From the NCBI GenBank assembly GCA_037447655.1, contig JBBHKE010001752.1:1-64000 (forward strand): a stretch of DNA of 64,000 nt. Reading direction: 5' to 3'. The stretch's first letter is position 1; every line of letters begins with the position of its first letter. Under the pieces are notes generated by a model that saw only the letters and a list, made by a program, of their open reading frames with translations, had not been told where the DNA came from and did not search any database. The DNA comes from Zygnema cylindricum (lineage: Eukaryota; Streptophyta; Zygnematophyceae; Zygnematales; Zygnemataceae). Positions 21,965 through 32,573 of the stretch are shown piece after piece. A program made the position numbers and the translations under genes.

Positions 21965-22086
21965 CTGAGACGTGGCAGATTATGGTCCACGTCCTTAAAT
22001 AGCGTTATTAATTCTATTTTAGGTTTTGGGGTCAAAATTTAGGGGCACCGAATTAGCGTTATACACTCTAATAGCGATTGGCGGTG
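21965..22086. repeat. MITE right-end fragment
   Basis: ACGTGGCAGATTATGGTCCACG through CTCTAATAGCGATTGGCGGTG is the inverse of the first half of the 199-bp MITE at 6696. No partner end is present on its left. Confidence 0.6.
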
Positions 22087-22092
22087 TACAGT

Positions 22093-22275
22093 GCACCGCG
22101 AATCGTAATTAGAGTAAATTACTCTAATTCGGTCGCTCGAAATTTCGACATAATCACATGAAATAGAGAAGACGATTCTAATTTTTTCATTATTCTATTA
22201 AAGGTAAATTAATTAGCGTTTTTAATTCTAATGTAGGTATTTTTTTTAAATAGTGTGGAGTACGGACGACCTCAC
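22093..22275. repeat. MITE left-end fragment
   Basis: CACCGCGAATCGTAATTAGAG and the following about 180 bp match the left part of the hAT-hosting MITE (2853-3050), including TTTCGAC, AATTAGCGTTTT and AATAGTGTGG. The right end is missing. Confidence 0.65.
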
Positions 22276-24880
22276 ACCGTGCAAAATTGTTAAGTAAATT
22301 GGATAGCGTCAAATAAGGAACGGATTCGGTTGCAATATTTGAGGGGCCGGGCGGATTCGGGCGGTTTGATTCAGAGAGAAAAAAAAAAAAAAAAAGGTTA
22401 CGGCCGGGTAAGCAAAAAACGAAAAAAAAATGAAGATTTTGACTATCTATACAATCCAACATTATTGTACTCTTTACTCTTGTTATCGTGGAAAGGTATA
22501 GGGGAGATGTACAACTAATTTAATACTTATTCAGGTACGGGTGGGTACGGGTGGCCGCGAGAAATCGAGTTTCAGTTAACTTTTTTTTTCGTAAACGCGT
22601 TTCGGGTAACGGTTAACAATTTAGAAGCATGACATAACCCGATCAAGCTTCAAGTACTTAGATATTTAAAAAAAAAAAATTGTCGATTTCGCTTATCTAA
22701 AATTTTGACTTTTGCGACCTTTGGTACATGGGTATGTGAAACCATCCGTATGGGTTTCGAACAAGTCTCCATACATTTGTGGGACCTTCGGCACCTCGCG
22801 CGATTGGGTATGTGAAATAGGGTTTTGTATTTAGGGTTGTTTTTTTAATAAAAAAACCAAAACATATAAAATAAACCTTAAACATACGGTCGCGTGGAGA
22901 ATACGAGCGACGTAGACCCCTTCGGCACCCCTATGGGGCTAAAAAGTTGCAAGATCCAGTACAGTATATGACAGTCAGAGGTCACAATCGGGTACCCGAA
23001 TCCGCACCCGATCCATACCATATCGTTCGTGTCGGATCCGGTACGTATTCGGGTGCCAAAGTTTTGGGGCCGGCCGGATTCGGTCGGGTGATTGATAAAA
23101 ATATAAAAAAAATCAGGTACCGCCAAGTAATCAAAAAACAAAAAAACTCAAAGGTTTCGTAAGTACGTACGACTACAGTACTGTACAGTATGGGTTTGTT
23201 ACATAGTTCAAAAGTAGGCGTTTTTATGGTAGGCCTTTTGTAGGAGCACAAAACTTGGCACAAAACTCGCGTAGAGTAAGCATACTGTATGTGTGTGCGT
23301 TTGTGCACACTTTTGTACGAACGTACGAATTTGACGTATAATCATAGTACAGCGAACGCCGCTGGACGAAATTTTCAGCGAACTAACACAACGTAGGATG
23401 AGTTGTGTTATGGGCTTTTCATGTAATCTTCTTAGATCGCTACTTTGATCAACGACCGTCCGATCGTCCAAATCTGACGGTTTAAATAAAACATACCTCA
23501 AAACTCACATATTTTTTTTTTGTCCGAATGTTTTTCAAAATTTAGACATGACGTTTAATTCTCTATCGATCGATGTGCAACTCAACCCCGTTACTGTTTT
23601 TTTTCTTTTTGCGACCAATACAATATGGGTCTTAAGGTCATATTATATGTTTTACATACAATATGCTGTATGGGCCTACTTTCACCTACTTTTAAACTAT
23701 GGTCTGTTACATTCCTCTAGTCATTTGCGGGACCCGCCCCGCAGACCCAGACAAAGGTCGTAATCGGTTATCTAAAATAGGGTTTATAGGATTAAGGTCA
23801 TTTGGATTTTGTTTTTTTTAATAAAAGAAAACGAAGACCAAGTAAAAAATCTTAAACATACGGTCGCGTGCAGAAAGCGAGAGGCCGGGGCGACGTGGAC
23901 GCCTTCGGCACCCCCTGCGGGACTTCGAAACCTTGATCCAGTACTGTACTGTAGTCTTCACACTTAGGGGGTGTCCCCATGTAATCGGTACTTTGATAAA
24001 GTATTTTGGACTGTAGTGAAGATTCGCCGTACTACTTTGAAGAGCGTCCCAATGTGCGAAAATGGAATTGGAACTTTGACATGTGACGGTTGTAGACGTA
24101 GGTACAACTTGTGACGATTGAAGATGACTACGAAACTTCCGACGATTGGTGACGCCAACAAAAACAGCGACAGTGGTAGACGTCTAGATTTTTGTGAAAT
24201 TGTAGATGTTTAGGCTTTGGTGACATTGTGACGTCACGCTCGCTTGTGACAACGTCGACGCCACGGATTCAAGAACTTTCCGCCATGGTTTTCCGATTTC
24301 GTTTTTTCTACTTTTCTCACTCGACCTGCCATTTAAAAAAAACCTAAAAATTGTCAGAAAGAATACTTTTAAAATATCTTTCATTTTATACCAATATTGT
24401 CGTGTATCATTTTACGAAGTGTGAGATACAAGCGATGGTGTGAGAGGGAGAGAGGAGAGGCGACGACGACGATTTTTTTTGCAAAGGACCCATGATTGAA
24501 AGTGGAGGTCCGAGACCCCTGCAATTTCTTTTCCGTACATAGCGCGTGACGGGCACGGAGGAAAATAGCGAGGACTCTCCTTCGTCCTAAAATTTTACAA
24601 ATAGTGCGGCGCGTGTGTGGTTCATTTTTCATTCGCTGTTTGGGCGGTACTTGAACTAAAATCACCCCCTCGAGGTGATTTTGGAAGAAGATTTTTTTTG
24701 GGCTGGATTCTCTTGCCCGGGGGTCGAAAAGGGGAAAACGCCAAAAGGCATTCACATGACGACAAACACGCCGTACATTCAAAGTATGAATTGACGTTCA
24801 CTCTACTTTGGTAAAAATGATTTACGGCTCATGTTTTTGTCAAAGTTCCCTGAATTTTAGGGCAAAAAGACAGAGAAAAG

Positions 24881-25341
24881 TGTTAGGTTCTTTGTGAAAC
24901 GGCGTCTCAGTTCTGTTGAGCGCCGTAAAATATATTATTCAATTAGCGTGTGATTTGTGTGGTGTGGCGTGATTAGTTAGTTATAGTCTTTGGTTTATTT
25001 TGTTTTGGTTTGTACGACGGACTCTTGTTTTGTACGGCGGTATGTTGTTTCGTACAGTACCGCGTACTTTATGCTATTTCGGTAGTACTTTGTTGTGATT
25101 GGTTCGCGCGCGTACTTTCGTACGTCGCGCGATTCATTTGTACCTTGCAGTACTTGTTTGTTTCGTGTGAGACTATTTAGGACTTAGTCATTTTGGGAAA
25201 GAATTATCTTTTGTAAGGGGGGGGAAAAATTCCGGTGAAATATACTTTTGTCTTTTGCTGGAGTGATCTCTTCCTTTCATCTTTGCTTCCGCAATTTTAA
25301 TTTTTTTTTCCTTTCTACTTTTAAGTGTATCGAGCCTTTCA
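24881..25341 (+). repeat. 5' LTR of Copia family A (A1)
   Basis: TGTTAGGTTCTTTGTG to TCGAGCCTTTCA, 461 bp, with TG...CA ends. It is followed after one base by a primer-binding site. It has ten GTAC tetranucleotides between 25012 and 25153. It is nearly identical to the 461-bp LTR at 36792-37252. Confidence 0.92.
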
Positions 25342-25343
25342 AG

Positions 25344-25355
25344 TGGTATCGGAGC
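25344..25355 (+). promoter_or_regulatory. Primer-binding site, initiator tRNA-Met 3' end
   Basis: TGGTATCGGAGC lies just after the LTR. It differs by one base from TGGTATCAGAGC, the standard plant Copia site complementary to the 3' end of initiator tRNA-Met. Confidence 0.85.
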
Positions 25356-25400
25356 TAGCTTGCTCCATTAAGAGTTCTCAAGGTGGCAAGTCTTGCCGCC

Positions 25401-28400
25401 ATGGGGGGAAAGAAGAAGAAGTCCTCATCCACACCTTCTCCTATTGCGGCTCCTAATCCGGATCTACCGGATCTGCCGGATCTGGCCGATTCATCTCCAG
25501 ATCAGAGTGTGAAAGATTTCGGCTTCGGAGGAGAGACTTTTGAAAAGAGTTCTCCCTCCAACCCACTTCCAAAAGAGGAGAAAGAGAATCAAGAAGGGGT
25601 GGTTTTGACCGAAGATCGTCTAAATGAGTTGTTTGACGGCTTCCTCACTCTTGTAGATCAACGGATCACGGATGCCAATCGAAAAGGGAAGTTTAAAGTG
25701 GAGGAGGAGGATCCGATTTTGAATACGTTTGAGGTGGCTTCGGATGGAGGGGTCGAGAATGACGACATTTTGAGAGAGGCTCTCCGAAAGGGAAAGTTTG
25801 TGATCGAGAACGACTCGGATCTTGAATATGAATCCGATGACGAGTTACCGATCCCTTCCATGCCGGGGAAGATCGTCCTCTTTAACGGATCTAACTATCA
25901 AATATGGAAGAAATATATCAAGGCACAACTTATCCTCCGTCACCTTTGGAAGATCGTGAATGGAGAAGAAAAGATGCCGATCGACGATCCGAAGGCTCGT
26001 CGCCTTTGGAAGAAGAAAAATCTTGCCGCAATCACCGGTCTTATGCAATCTTGTACCTCATCGGTGCATGATCATTTTCTTACCCGAGATACGGCGCACG
26101 AGTGTTGGAAGGCGCTCGAAGGTCAATTTGAGAAGGGACTCCAAAACAAGGGGCAATATGCTTACACGGACTTTATCGAATTTAAGATAAAGTCTAACGA
26201 ATCGATTGATGATGCAATCAAGCGATACAATATTATTGTGGAGCAACTCTCGAATAACGGCCGGACTATCATCGAGGAAGACAAAGTAATCGGTCTCATC
26301 AATGCTTTACCCGACAATCTTACTTACCTCAAGGAGATTCTTTGGGCTCAAACAAATCCGAGTTATGAGTTTCTCGTAAATTACCTCAAGACAACCGAGA
26401 GAAATCGAGGAGGTCCTCCTAAAGCTTCGGCTTCGGGTGGATCTCTGAACGCATCCTCCGAAGAACCCGCGGATCTCAATTTTCTCCGTGGGGGAAGAGG
26501 GGGAAGGGGAAGAGGAGGCGGATCTAGGGGAAGGGGAAGAAGCACCGAAAGGAGGGGAAACTTTCCCGGTCAACCTCCTTTCCAAGACCAGTCTGCAGTT
26601 ACGTGTTTTCGCTGCAATAAAGCCGGTCACATGTCCTCCTCTTGTCCGGATAAAGAAAAACAATGCCATTATTGTGAAAAGTGGGGACATATTAGTCCCC
26701 AATGTTACGCGAGATCTGACAATGGTGGTGGCCGCGGCGGGAATGGCGGCGGCGGCGGCAGATTCGCTGGACGAGGCGGTGGACGATTTAGAGGGGGAGG
26801 GCGCGGTGGACGTGGCGGCCGATTCGGCGGCCATGGACACTTCGTCGGGGAAAATGATGAGAAGGAGGAAGGACCGATTACGTTCTCGACGCTAAGTGCC
26901 AACGACGAACCTTCAAACTTTGAAGCGCAAAACGACAAGGAGTGGATTATCGATTCCGGAGCCTCGCATCACGTTTGTACGGACGGCACACTTTTCGACG
27001 AAATGCGTGCCTTGACCGTACCAAAAAGAATCACTGTCGCTAGCGGTCAAACTATCTCTGTCGGTACAGTTGGTACCGTACGCCTCGATTTGATTTCGCT
27101 AGATCCAAATGGATCTGAGCGAATCTCCGAAATCCAGCTGTTGAACGTCCTTTACATTCCGGGCGGCTCCGCAAATCTTCTGAGCGTGCCGCAGATCCAG
27201 CGAGCTGGCGCAAGCGTGTACGCATTGGGAGATTCCACGATCAAAATTGTACGATCAGATGGAATTACGATCGGTGAGGGAGAAGTATCTGACGCATTCC
27301 ATAGTCGTCTTTTATGGAAGCGTCCAAAGTCAAAGCGTCATGATGACGGCATTATTGGACAGATCGCCGAAATTAAGGGCGATCTGACGCTATGGCATCA
27401 CCGTATGTGCCATACGTCAGAACGGAATCTGAAACGTATGATCAAAGCCAGTTGCACGCGCGGCTTAGATCTGACATCAGGCGAAAAAGTCAACGGCTGT
27501 GACGGCTGTAATCAAGGGCGACAGATCCGCAAACCCCATCCCACTAAAGATACGAATTTCCGGTCAACTCACCCACTTGAAAAAGTACACGTGGATCTCT
27601 GTGGTGACGTCAAGCCTGAAAGTTTGGGGGGGAATAAATATATAATGGTTATTGTCGACGACTACTCAAGATTTACTTGGGTATACTTACTCAAAAATAA
27701 ATCCGATGCTTCTGCGAAATTTGAGGAGTGGCATGTAATGGCCGAACGGCAATGCGAGCGGAAATTAAAGGCGGTTCGATCGGATAATGGTGGAGAATTC
27801 AAGGCATTTGATCCTTATTGCAAGAAATGGGGGATACGACAAGAATTTACGGCATCATACTCACCGGAAGCGAACGGAATCGCCGAGCGGAAAAATCGAA
27901 CTCTTCAAGAAATGGTTCGCTCGATGATTCATGGATCGGGAAGAAAAGAGTTTTTGTGGGGAGATGCGATCTTAACGGCTAATTATATTTGCAATCGTCG
28001 ACTTACCTCTATTTCGGGCGATAAGACTCCTCATGAACTTTGGTATGGTCGAAAGCCCTCATTACATCATTTACGAATTTGGGGATGTCGAGCGACGGTG
28101 TACATCGAATCGGTAAAGCGACGAGGTAAATTTTCTTCTCGTAGTTGGTCGGGAATTTTTGTGGGGTATAGCTCCAAAGGGAGTTTATACCGGGTGTATG
28201 ATCCGATCCGTCATGTAGTGGAAGAGAGTCGTAATGTCAATTTTCATGAGGATCTAAAATTTGCAATTTCTCGTTCGGAAAAATACTCTTCTAATCATGA
28301 CTTTCTTGAAGTGAATGATTCTCTCACTTTTCCACATCTCGATGACTCGGATTCCGAAATTGAAGCGGAACCGATCGTCAATATTAAGAGGGGGAAAGCT

Positions 28401-28706
28401 AATTCCGAAACTCATCCGGAATTGATTAATTTTGACGAGATCCGAAGTGAAAATTCCCGAATGTCTTCGGACATTCGTCAATCTAAAAGTTCTAATTCTC
28501 CGAATGTTTCTTTCCACGAGGAAGAACCCGAATTTGAAAAAGAAAAATCCGCAAACGAAAAAGAAAATGAGGTTCCATTACGAAGGAGTCAACGTGAGAC
28601 GAGGGGGAAGAAGCCGGATCGGTTATCATTTGATCGCAAAGGTGGAAATGTCGAAAATTCCAGTTATTTTATTTCGGATGCCTCGGAGGAGGCATTTATT
28701 CTGTAG
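25401..28706 (+). CDS. Copia A1 gag-protease-integrase polyprotein
   Basis: The ATG at 25401 lies in a strong context (GCCGCCATGG) and is preferred over the GTG 18 bases upstream. In the 1101-codon frame I see: an acidic low-complexity N-terminus; a UBN2-type gag domain (about 150-330); an RG-rich stretch; two zinc knuckles, CFRCNKAGHMSSSC and CHYCEKWGHISPQC (about 405-440), then a Gly-rich linker; an aspartic protease with IIDSGASHHVC (about 516-526); the GAG-pre-integrase H-H-C-C finger (WHHRMCHTSE ... GCDGC, about 665-705); and the integrase core with VDLCGD, VDDYSRF, RSDNGGEF and NGIAERKNRT, giving the D-D-E set. It makes virus-like particles and integrates cDNA. The frame is intact to a TAG at 28704-28706; the same frame continues open beyond it. 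Confidence 0.9.
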   Translation: MGGKKKKSSSTPSPIAAPNPDLPDLPDLADSSPDQSVKDFGFGGETFEKSSPSNPLPKEEKENQEGVVLTEDRLNELFDGFLTLVDQRITDANRKGKFKVEEEDPILNTFEVASDGGVENDDILREALRKGKFVIENDSDLEYESDDELPIPSMPGKIVLFNGSNYQIWKKYIKAQLILRHLWKIVNGEEKMPIDDPKARRLWKKKNLAAITGLMQSCTSSVHDHFLTRDTAHECWKALEGQFEKGLQNKGQYAYTDFIEFKIKSNESIDDAIKRYNIIVEQLSNNGRTIIEEDKVIGLINALPDNLTYLKEILWAQTNPSYEFLVNYLKTTERNRGGPPKASASGGSLNASSEEPADLNFLRGGRGGRGRGGGSRGRGRSTERRGNFPGQPPFQDQSAVTCFRCNKAGHMSSSCPDKEKQCHYCEKWGHISPQCYARSDNGGGRGGNGGGGGRFAGRGGGRFRGGGRGGRGGRFGGHGHFVGENDEKEEGPITFSTLSANDEPSNFEAQNDKEWIIDSGASHHVCTDGTLFDEMRALTVPKRITVASGQTISVGTVGTVRLDLISLDPNGSERISEIQLLNVLYIPGGSANLLSVPQIQRAGASVYALGDSTIKIVRSDGITIGEGEVSDAFHSRLLWKRPKSKRHDDGIIGQIAEIKGDLTLWHHRMCHTSERNLKRMIKASCTRGLDLTSGEKVNGCDGCNQGRQIRKPHPTKDTNFRSTHPLEKVHVDLCGDVKPESLGGNKYIMVIVDDYSRFTWVYLLKNKSDASAKFEEWHVMAERQCERKLKAVRSDNGGEFKAFDPYCKKWGIRQEFTASYSPEANGIAERKNRTLQEMVRSMIHGSGRKEFLWGDAILTANYICNRRLTSISGDKTPHELWYGRKPSLHHLRIWGCRATVYIESVKRRGKFSSRSWSGIFVGYSSKGSLYRVYDPIRHVVEESRNVNFHEDLKFAISRSEKYSSNHDFLEVNDSLTFPHLDDSDSEIEAEPIVNIKRGKANSETHPELINFDEIRSENSRMSSDIRQSKSSNSPNVSFHEEEPEFEKEKSANEKENEVPLRRSQRETRGKKPDRLSFDRKGGNVENSSYFISDASEEAFIL

Positions 28707-29302
28707 CAATCATTGACCGAGAATATGCCCGGCGATCCCCAATCTTATGCCGAGGCACGAAGTTCTAAGGATTGGGAGGATAAGTGGAAACCGGCGTGGG
28801 AGAAGGAATTAAAATCCATTATTGATAATAAAACGTTTGAGGAGGTGAGTTTACCGGAGGGGAAGAAGGCGATTGATGCTAAATGGATATTTAAAACAAA
28901 AACTGGTGCTACGGGGGAGATAATAAAATATAAGGCTAGATTGGTGTGTAAAGGCTTTCAACAAATAGAGGGGGTTGATTATTCGGAAACTTATGCACCG
29001 GTTGTTAAATTTGATTCTTTGAGAATGATAATTGCTATTGCGGCCGCGGGGAATAAGCATATACATCAAATGGACGTAGAAACAGCCTTTTTAAATGGAG
29101 AATTAGAAGAGGAGGTTTACATGAAGGTGCCCGAGGGTGTGCCCTCAAAAGAAGGAAAAGTATGGCGGCTGCGAAAATCCTTGTACGGATTAAAACAAGC
29201 GCCGAGGACTTGGTACCTTCGTCTTCATAAGGTACTTACTAATTATGGTTTTGTTCGTACAATTTCGGATTCCGGAGTTTACGTGAAAGGAGAGGGAAAG
29301 TA
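28707..29302 (+). pseudogene. Copia A1 reverse transcriptase, N-terminal part
   Basis: In the same frame as the upstream polyprotein and directly after its TAG. Contains the RVT_2 start (YAEARSSKDWEDKWKPAWEKEL), AKWIFKTKTGATGEI, YKARLVCKGFQQ, QMDVETAFLNGELEEEVYM (catalytic aspartate region) and SLYGLKQAPRTWY. The YxDD motif and the RNase H domain are absent because homology ends at 29302. It cannot make a working enzyme. The TAG has the context TAG CAA TCA, discussed under findings. Confidence 0.85.
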
Positions 29303-29425
29303 TCTAATCTATATAACTATCTATATATATATATATGTCTCTATATGCATATATATATGTATGTCTCTATATGCATATATATATGTGTATATATATGTGT
29401 ATACATATATATGTATGCATTTGCA
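29303..29425 (+). repeat. TA/ATG-rich microsatellite at the A1 breakpoint
   Basis: TATATATATATGTCTCTATATGC-type repeats begin exactly where A1 homology ends. They are probably involved in the rearrangement or expanded afterwards. Confidence 0.85.
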
Positions 29426-29518
29426 TTTTATGATAATTAGACTTTCAACCACGTTTTGCGCATTTTTTTTGACTGAATAATAAAGTTTTTTTTTTTTTTT
29501 TCATTTTTTTTTCCCAGG

Positions 29519-29854
29519 ATGCAATTAGAATCCCTCGATCGCCGTGAAACGACTCTCACCATCATTTTTTTTGGTTTGTTTTTTCTCGGATTCGTCCTCT
29601 TCTGCGGATCTTTGTGCACTAAAAGACAAAGCACTAGAAGACAAAAACATTGTCCTTGTTGCGATGAGATTCGTCGAGGCGTCCCATTGGTCAACGGTAC
29701 AAATGGGTACCATTTGACTTCTCCGGAAGAAACGAAAATTTCGGAAAAGGGAAGGAGAGGGAGAGGAAATGGAGTTTTTCGATTTTTTTTCTCAATATTT
29801 TTCATTTTTGCGGTATTTGTGGGAGTATTGATTTGTACAGAAAAAAGTCGGTAA
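29519..29854 (+). CDS. Candidate small two-helix membrane protein or last exon
   Basis: A 111-codon frame starts at ATG 29519, directly after a long pyrimidine run ending in TTTCCCAG, which reads like a 3' splice site. It has a hydrophobic segment near residues 13-32 (IIFFGLFFLGFVLFCGSL), a basic cysteine-containing loop (KRQSTRRQKHCPCCDEIRR), an NGT glycosylation-type site, a basic Gly/Arg patch, and a second hydrophobic segment near the C-terminus (FRFFFSIFFIFAVFVGVLIC). It resembles no transposon protein I know. T-rich DNA easily encodes Phe/Leu-rich frames, so it may be chance; the coincidence of a splice-like signal and a mixed-composition middle is why I list it. Confidence 0.3.
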   Translation: MQLESLDRRETTLTIIFFGLFFLGFVLFCGSLCTKRQSTRRQKHCPCCDEIRRGVPLVNGTNGYHLTSPEETKISEKGRRGRGNGVFRFFFSIFFIFAVFVGVLICTEKSR

Positions 29855-31420
29855 ATTTTGAGAAAATGGAATAGAAAATTTTAAGTTAAGGGAGGGAGAG
29901 AGGGATAGCGGGAATGAGGGGAGAAGGGATGCGGGAGGGAGGGAGGGAGAGAGGGAGGGAGGGAGAGGGTTTCGATTTAGAAAATAAATTTTGTTTCTTA
30001 TTTTTTGGAAAAGAGGTGGAACCGACACAAAAATAAAAGGAAAAAACGACAAAAGAAATAAAAAAATAAAAGAAAAAAAACAGAAAAAAAAGAAACAAAA
30101 AACAAAAAACGAAAAAAAGGAAGAAAAGAAAAAAGAAAAAAACTCGACAAGAAGAGCATACAAAAAAAAAACTTACGACAATGTTTGGAAAATTGTAGGA
30201 TTTGTTTTTTCATAATATTTGTAATTTTTTTTTGTTTTTTTTTTGCTTTCAAGCTATCGACAGTTTTTAGTAATTCTTGTAAAAACTGCCCAATTTGTTT
30301 TAATTTTCCAAGATTTTATTTAAATGATAAATTTCAGGAAAAATTAAACATGCAATTAAATTTTTTATTTTATTTTTTCCCTTTATGAAGTTAATTTCTG
30401 ATTCCTAACTTTCTTTTCAACATTTTTTTCACTCCTCCTTCCCCTCTCTTCTCTCCCCCCCTACTCTCTTGCGCCTCCCTGCTTTAAGACTTTAACTCTT
30501 CATTAAAGTTTTCGGTCTATTTATTTATTATTATTATTATTTTTTTTTCTCGTGTCTTTTCAAGTACTACTCTTAATATGTTTTTCTTCTGTTTCATGTG
30601 ATTTTCCAGGAGTGCTTTTTTTTTTTTTTTCTTTTCTTTTTGCATTTTTTTTTTTTTTTTTGTCGCCTCTATTTTTACATGGATGATTGTCACAAATAGT
30701 AAAAAAAGGTAAAAAATTAAAAATGCCCAACTGACAAAATGCCAAAACGAACACAAAGACCAAAGGATAAAATAACAAAAAAAACAAAATGACAAAATGA
30801 CAAAATCATAAAATGGCAGAACGACAAAATGACAAAAAAATGACATTTTTGGGGTTGCACAATTGGCAGTATTGATTCAGTCTCATCTTTTGTGAGAAAA
30901 AAAATAAAAATTAATAATATGATATAAAGTTAATAATGCAGTCTGAGAATCGAGCTTTATTATACATGTTCCCCTGGCCTTAAATTGTAATAATTTATAA
31001 TTCTAATTTTTTAATTGTTATTTTATTTAAATTAGTATTACTGGTAATAATTCCCGTTTTATACCAATTATTATTTTGACAGTGCGAGTCATGGTTAGGG
31101 AAACAGTTAAAAAAAAATTATAAATTTATAAATTTCCAATTTACAAATTTACAAATCAGAAATTCAACAAATTATCAATTTGCAAATTACAAATTCCACA
31201 AATTTCAAATTTATTACCTCAACTTTCAAGGCAAGAATTTTGAAACGGAAAAAAAATATGCACTGTTGACATATAGAAAGTCTTCGGTTAGTTATTTTAT
31301 AATTTAATCAATTATTATTGCTACTACTGCTCTTTTTATTGATGCCTTGAGAGAGGGGAAGAGAGAGAGAGAGAGGGGAAGAGGCAGGAAGAAATTGGTG
31401 ACATACAAAGCCGTATAGAA
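29855..31420. other. Low-complexity non-coding DNA
   Basis: Purine tract at 29885-29970, A-rich and T-rich runs to about 30700, degenerate GACAAAAT repeats at about 30715-30845, and AAATTTACAAATT-type repeats at about 31100-31215. No gene seen. Confidence 0.6.
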
Positions 31421-31429
31421 ATAATGGCG

Positions 31430-31804
31430 GCTTTAGGCGCGTTCTGTCTTTTTTTTTGTATATTTGTACTTTATAGTCTTCTGATTAGTAGAGGGTTTAG
31501 TAGATAAGGGCTGTGAGTAGGTTCTTAGGACTTAGACAGTTCTTTAGCACCCTCGCTCTGTGAGAGCATATGTATAAAAGAACTGTCTTTGAACAGCAAT
31601 AACTAAGTTCTCAGATGAGCAAATTCAGTGATTCATTTTGAGTCAGACTAAGGGGACTCTTATTTTCACAGGGGTGAAGACTTTGGGAACTATTGCTTAC
31701 CAGGGTGAAAACACGCAGACTGAGTTTCTTGATCCTAGAGGGTTATCCTATAGGTAGTAGTCAGTTGTGATATATGTGAGTACAATGGAGCCCACAGAAT
31801 TTCA
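31430..31804 (+). repeat. 3' part of a further B/C-related LTR (family E)
   Basis: Ends AATGGAGCCCACAGAATTTCA at 31804, which aligns with the family B LTR end AATGGAGGACACAGAATTGCA. Upstream are a TATA-like TGTATAAAAG (about 31570) and the AGAGAG-ACTTAG order seen in the B and C LTRs. The base run after the LTR (GGACCCGATAATGG) is not the half-tRNA site of B and C, so the internal region is different or decayed. Confidence 0.5.
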
Positions 31805-32399
31805 GGACCCGATAATGGAAGCAATTGTCGATGTAGCAAAGAACAATGCAAGTGTGCAAAATAAAATTTAATCCTTTAGAAACCATTAAAAATCTTTAAA
31901 AAGGTTAAAAAACACCTAAGAAAACCCTAAAAAACTGTAAAAACAAAATTTTTTTTTGAGGCATTTTATCTTCACGATATTAATATGGAATTCACGTTTT
32001 TCGAGGGAAGGGTGGGGAGGAAAAGGACAATGGGGCGGCAGAATCAGGGATTCGGCAAATCAGGCAAGGGATCAAAAAAAAGGAGATTGAGAAAAAGAGA
32101 GGGAGTTGAGGGGACACGGTGGGATAGAGGGTGCAAGGCAAGCCAACAAGGAGGGAGGGAAGTGTTGGAATTCTGAATTCTTCCTAATTCTCCTTTGCTA
32201 CAAACCTAGTTTTTAAATGACTTAGTACTAGATAACGTAATCTAGTATTCTGATTCTCGTCATTTACTCTCTGTACCTTTGTCCTAGATTTAGTTAGATT
32301 TAGCTTTAGATATTTTAGATCTATATTTTTTCTCTTCTTCTTACGAAAGGTCACCTTGCCCTTTCGTCACACGGCTGCAGAAGTAAACCTACTAAAGCA
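31805..32399. other. Non-coding remnant between LTR fragments
   Basis: Possibly the leader of the family E element. A short plus-strand frame (31985-32176, Lys/Arg/Gly-rich) has no recognisable domain. No gene supported. Confidence 0.4.
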
Positions 32400-32573
32400 T
32401 CTGCCTGTCTCTCTCTGGATAGCACAGGCAGCCATGGCTCTATCTCCCTCTTCAACCTTCACTGACTGCGACAAGTGTGGGAGCTGAAGAGAGGAGTTAG
32501 AGGCAGACTGCCTCGACTTCTTTTGAGCAATTAATTTAGACCTAGAAAATACTAAAAGAACCATTAATTTCTA
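32400..32573 (-). repeat. Terminal block of a family C LTR
   Basis: GCCATGGCTCTATCTCCCTC, CACTGACTGCGACAAGTGTGG, GAGGCAGACTGCCTCG, AGACCTAGAAAATACT and terminal ATTTCTACA are in the family C order. It abuts the truncated A2 element at 32574. Confidence 0.65.

Larger units (their letters stand above)
20476..24880. other. Long gene-poor stretch with diverged repeats
   Basis: No supported gene. Contents: a short inverted repeat AAAATCACCTC/GAGGTGATTTT at 20794-20817 and a related one near 24659-24685; MITE fragments at 21965-22086 and from 22093; and two diverged direct copies, about 22805-22965 and 23765-23945, sharing CTTAAACATACGGTCGCGTG and CCTTCGGCACCCC. Confidence 0.5.
24881..29302 (+). 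mobile_element. Copia family A retrotransposon, copy A1, truncated in RT
   Basis: 5' LTR, tRNA-iMet primer-binding site, gag-protease-integrase frame and the first third of reverse transcriptase, in the order typical of Copia (integrase before RT). At about 29302, after codons for VKGEGK, the homology to copy A2 stops abruptly and a TA-rich microsatellite begins. The 3' half is therefore missing here. Confidence 0.9.

Noticed and set aside
26307-26938. Minus-strand and alternative-frame ORFs inside Copia A1 gag
   Set aside because: Shadows of the RGG and glycine-rich coding sequence.
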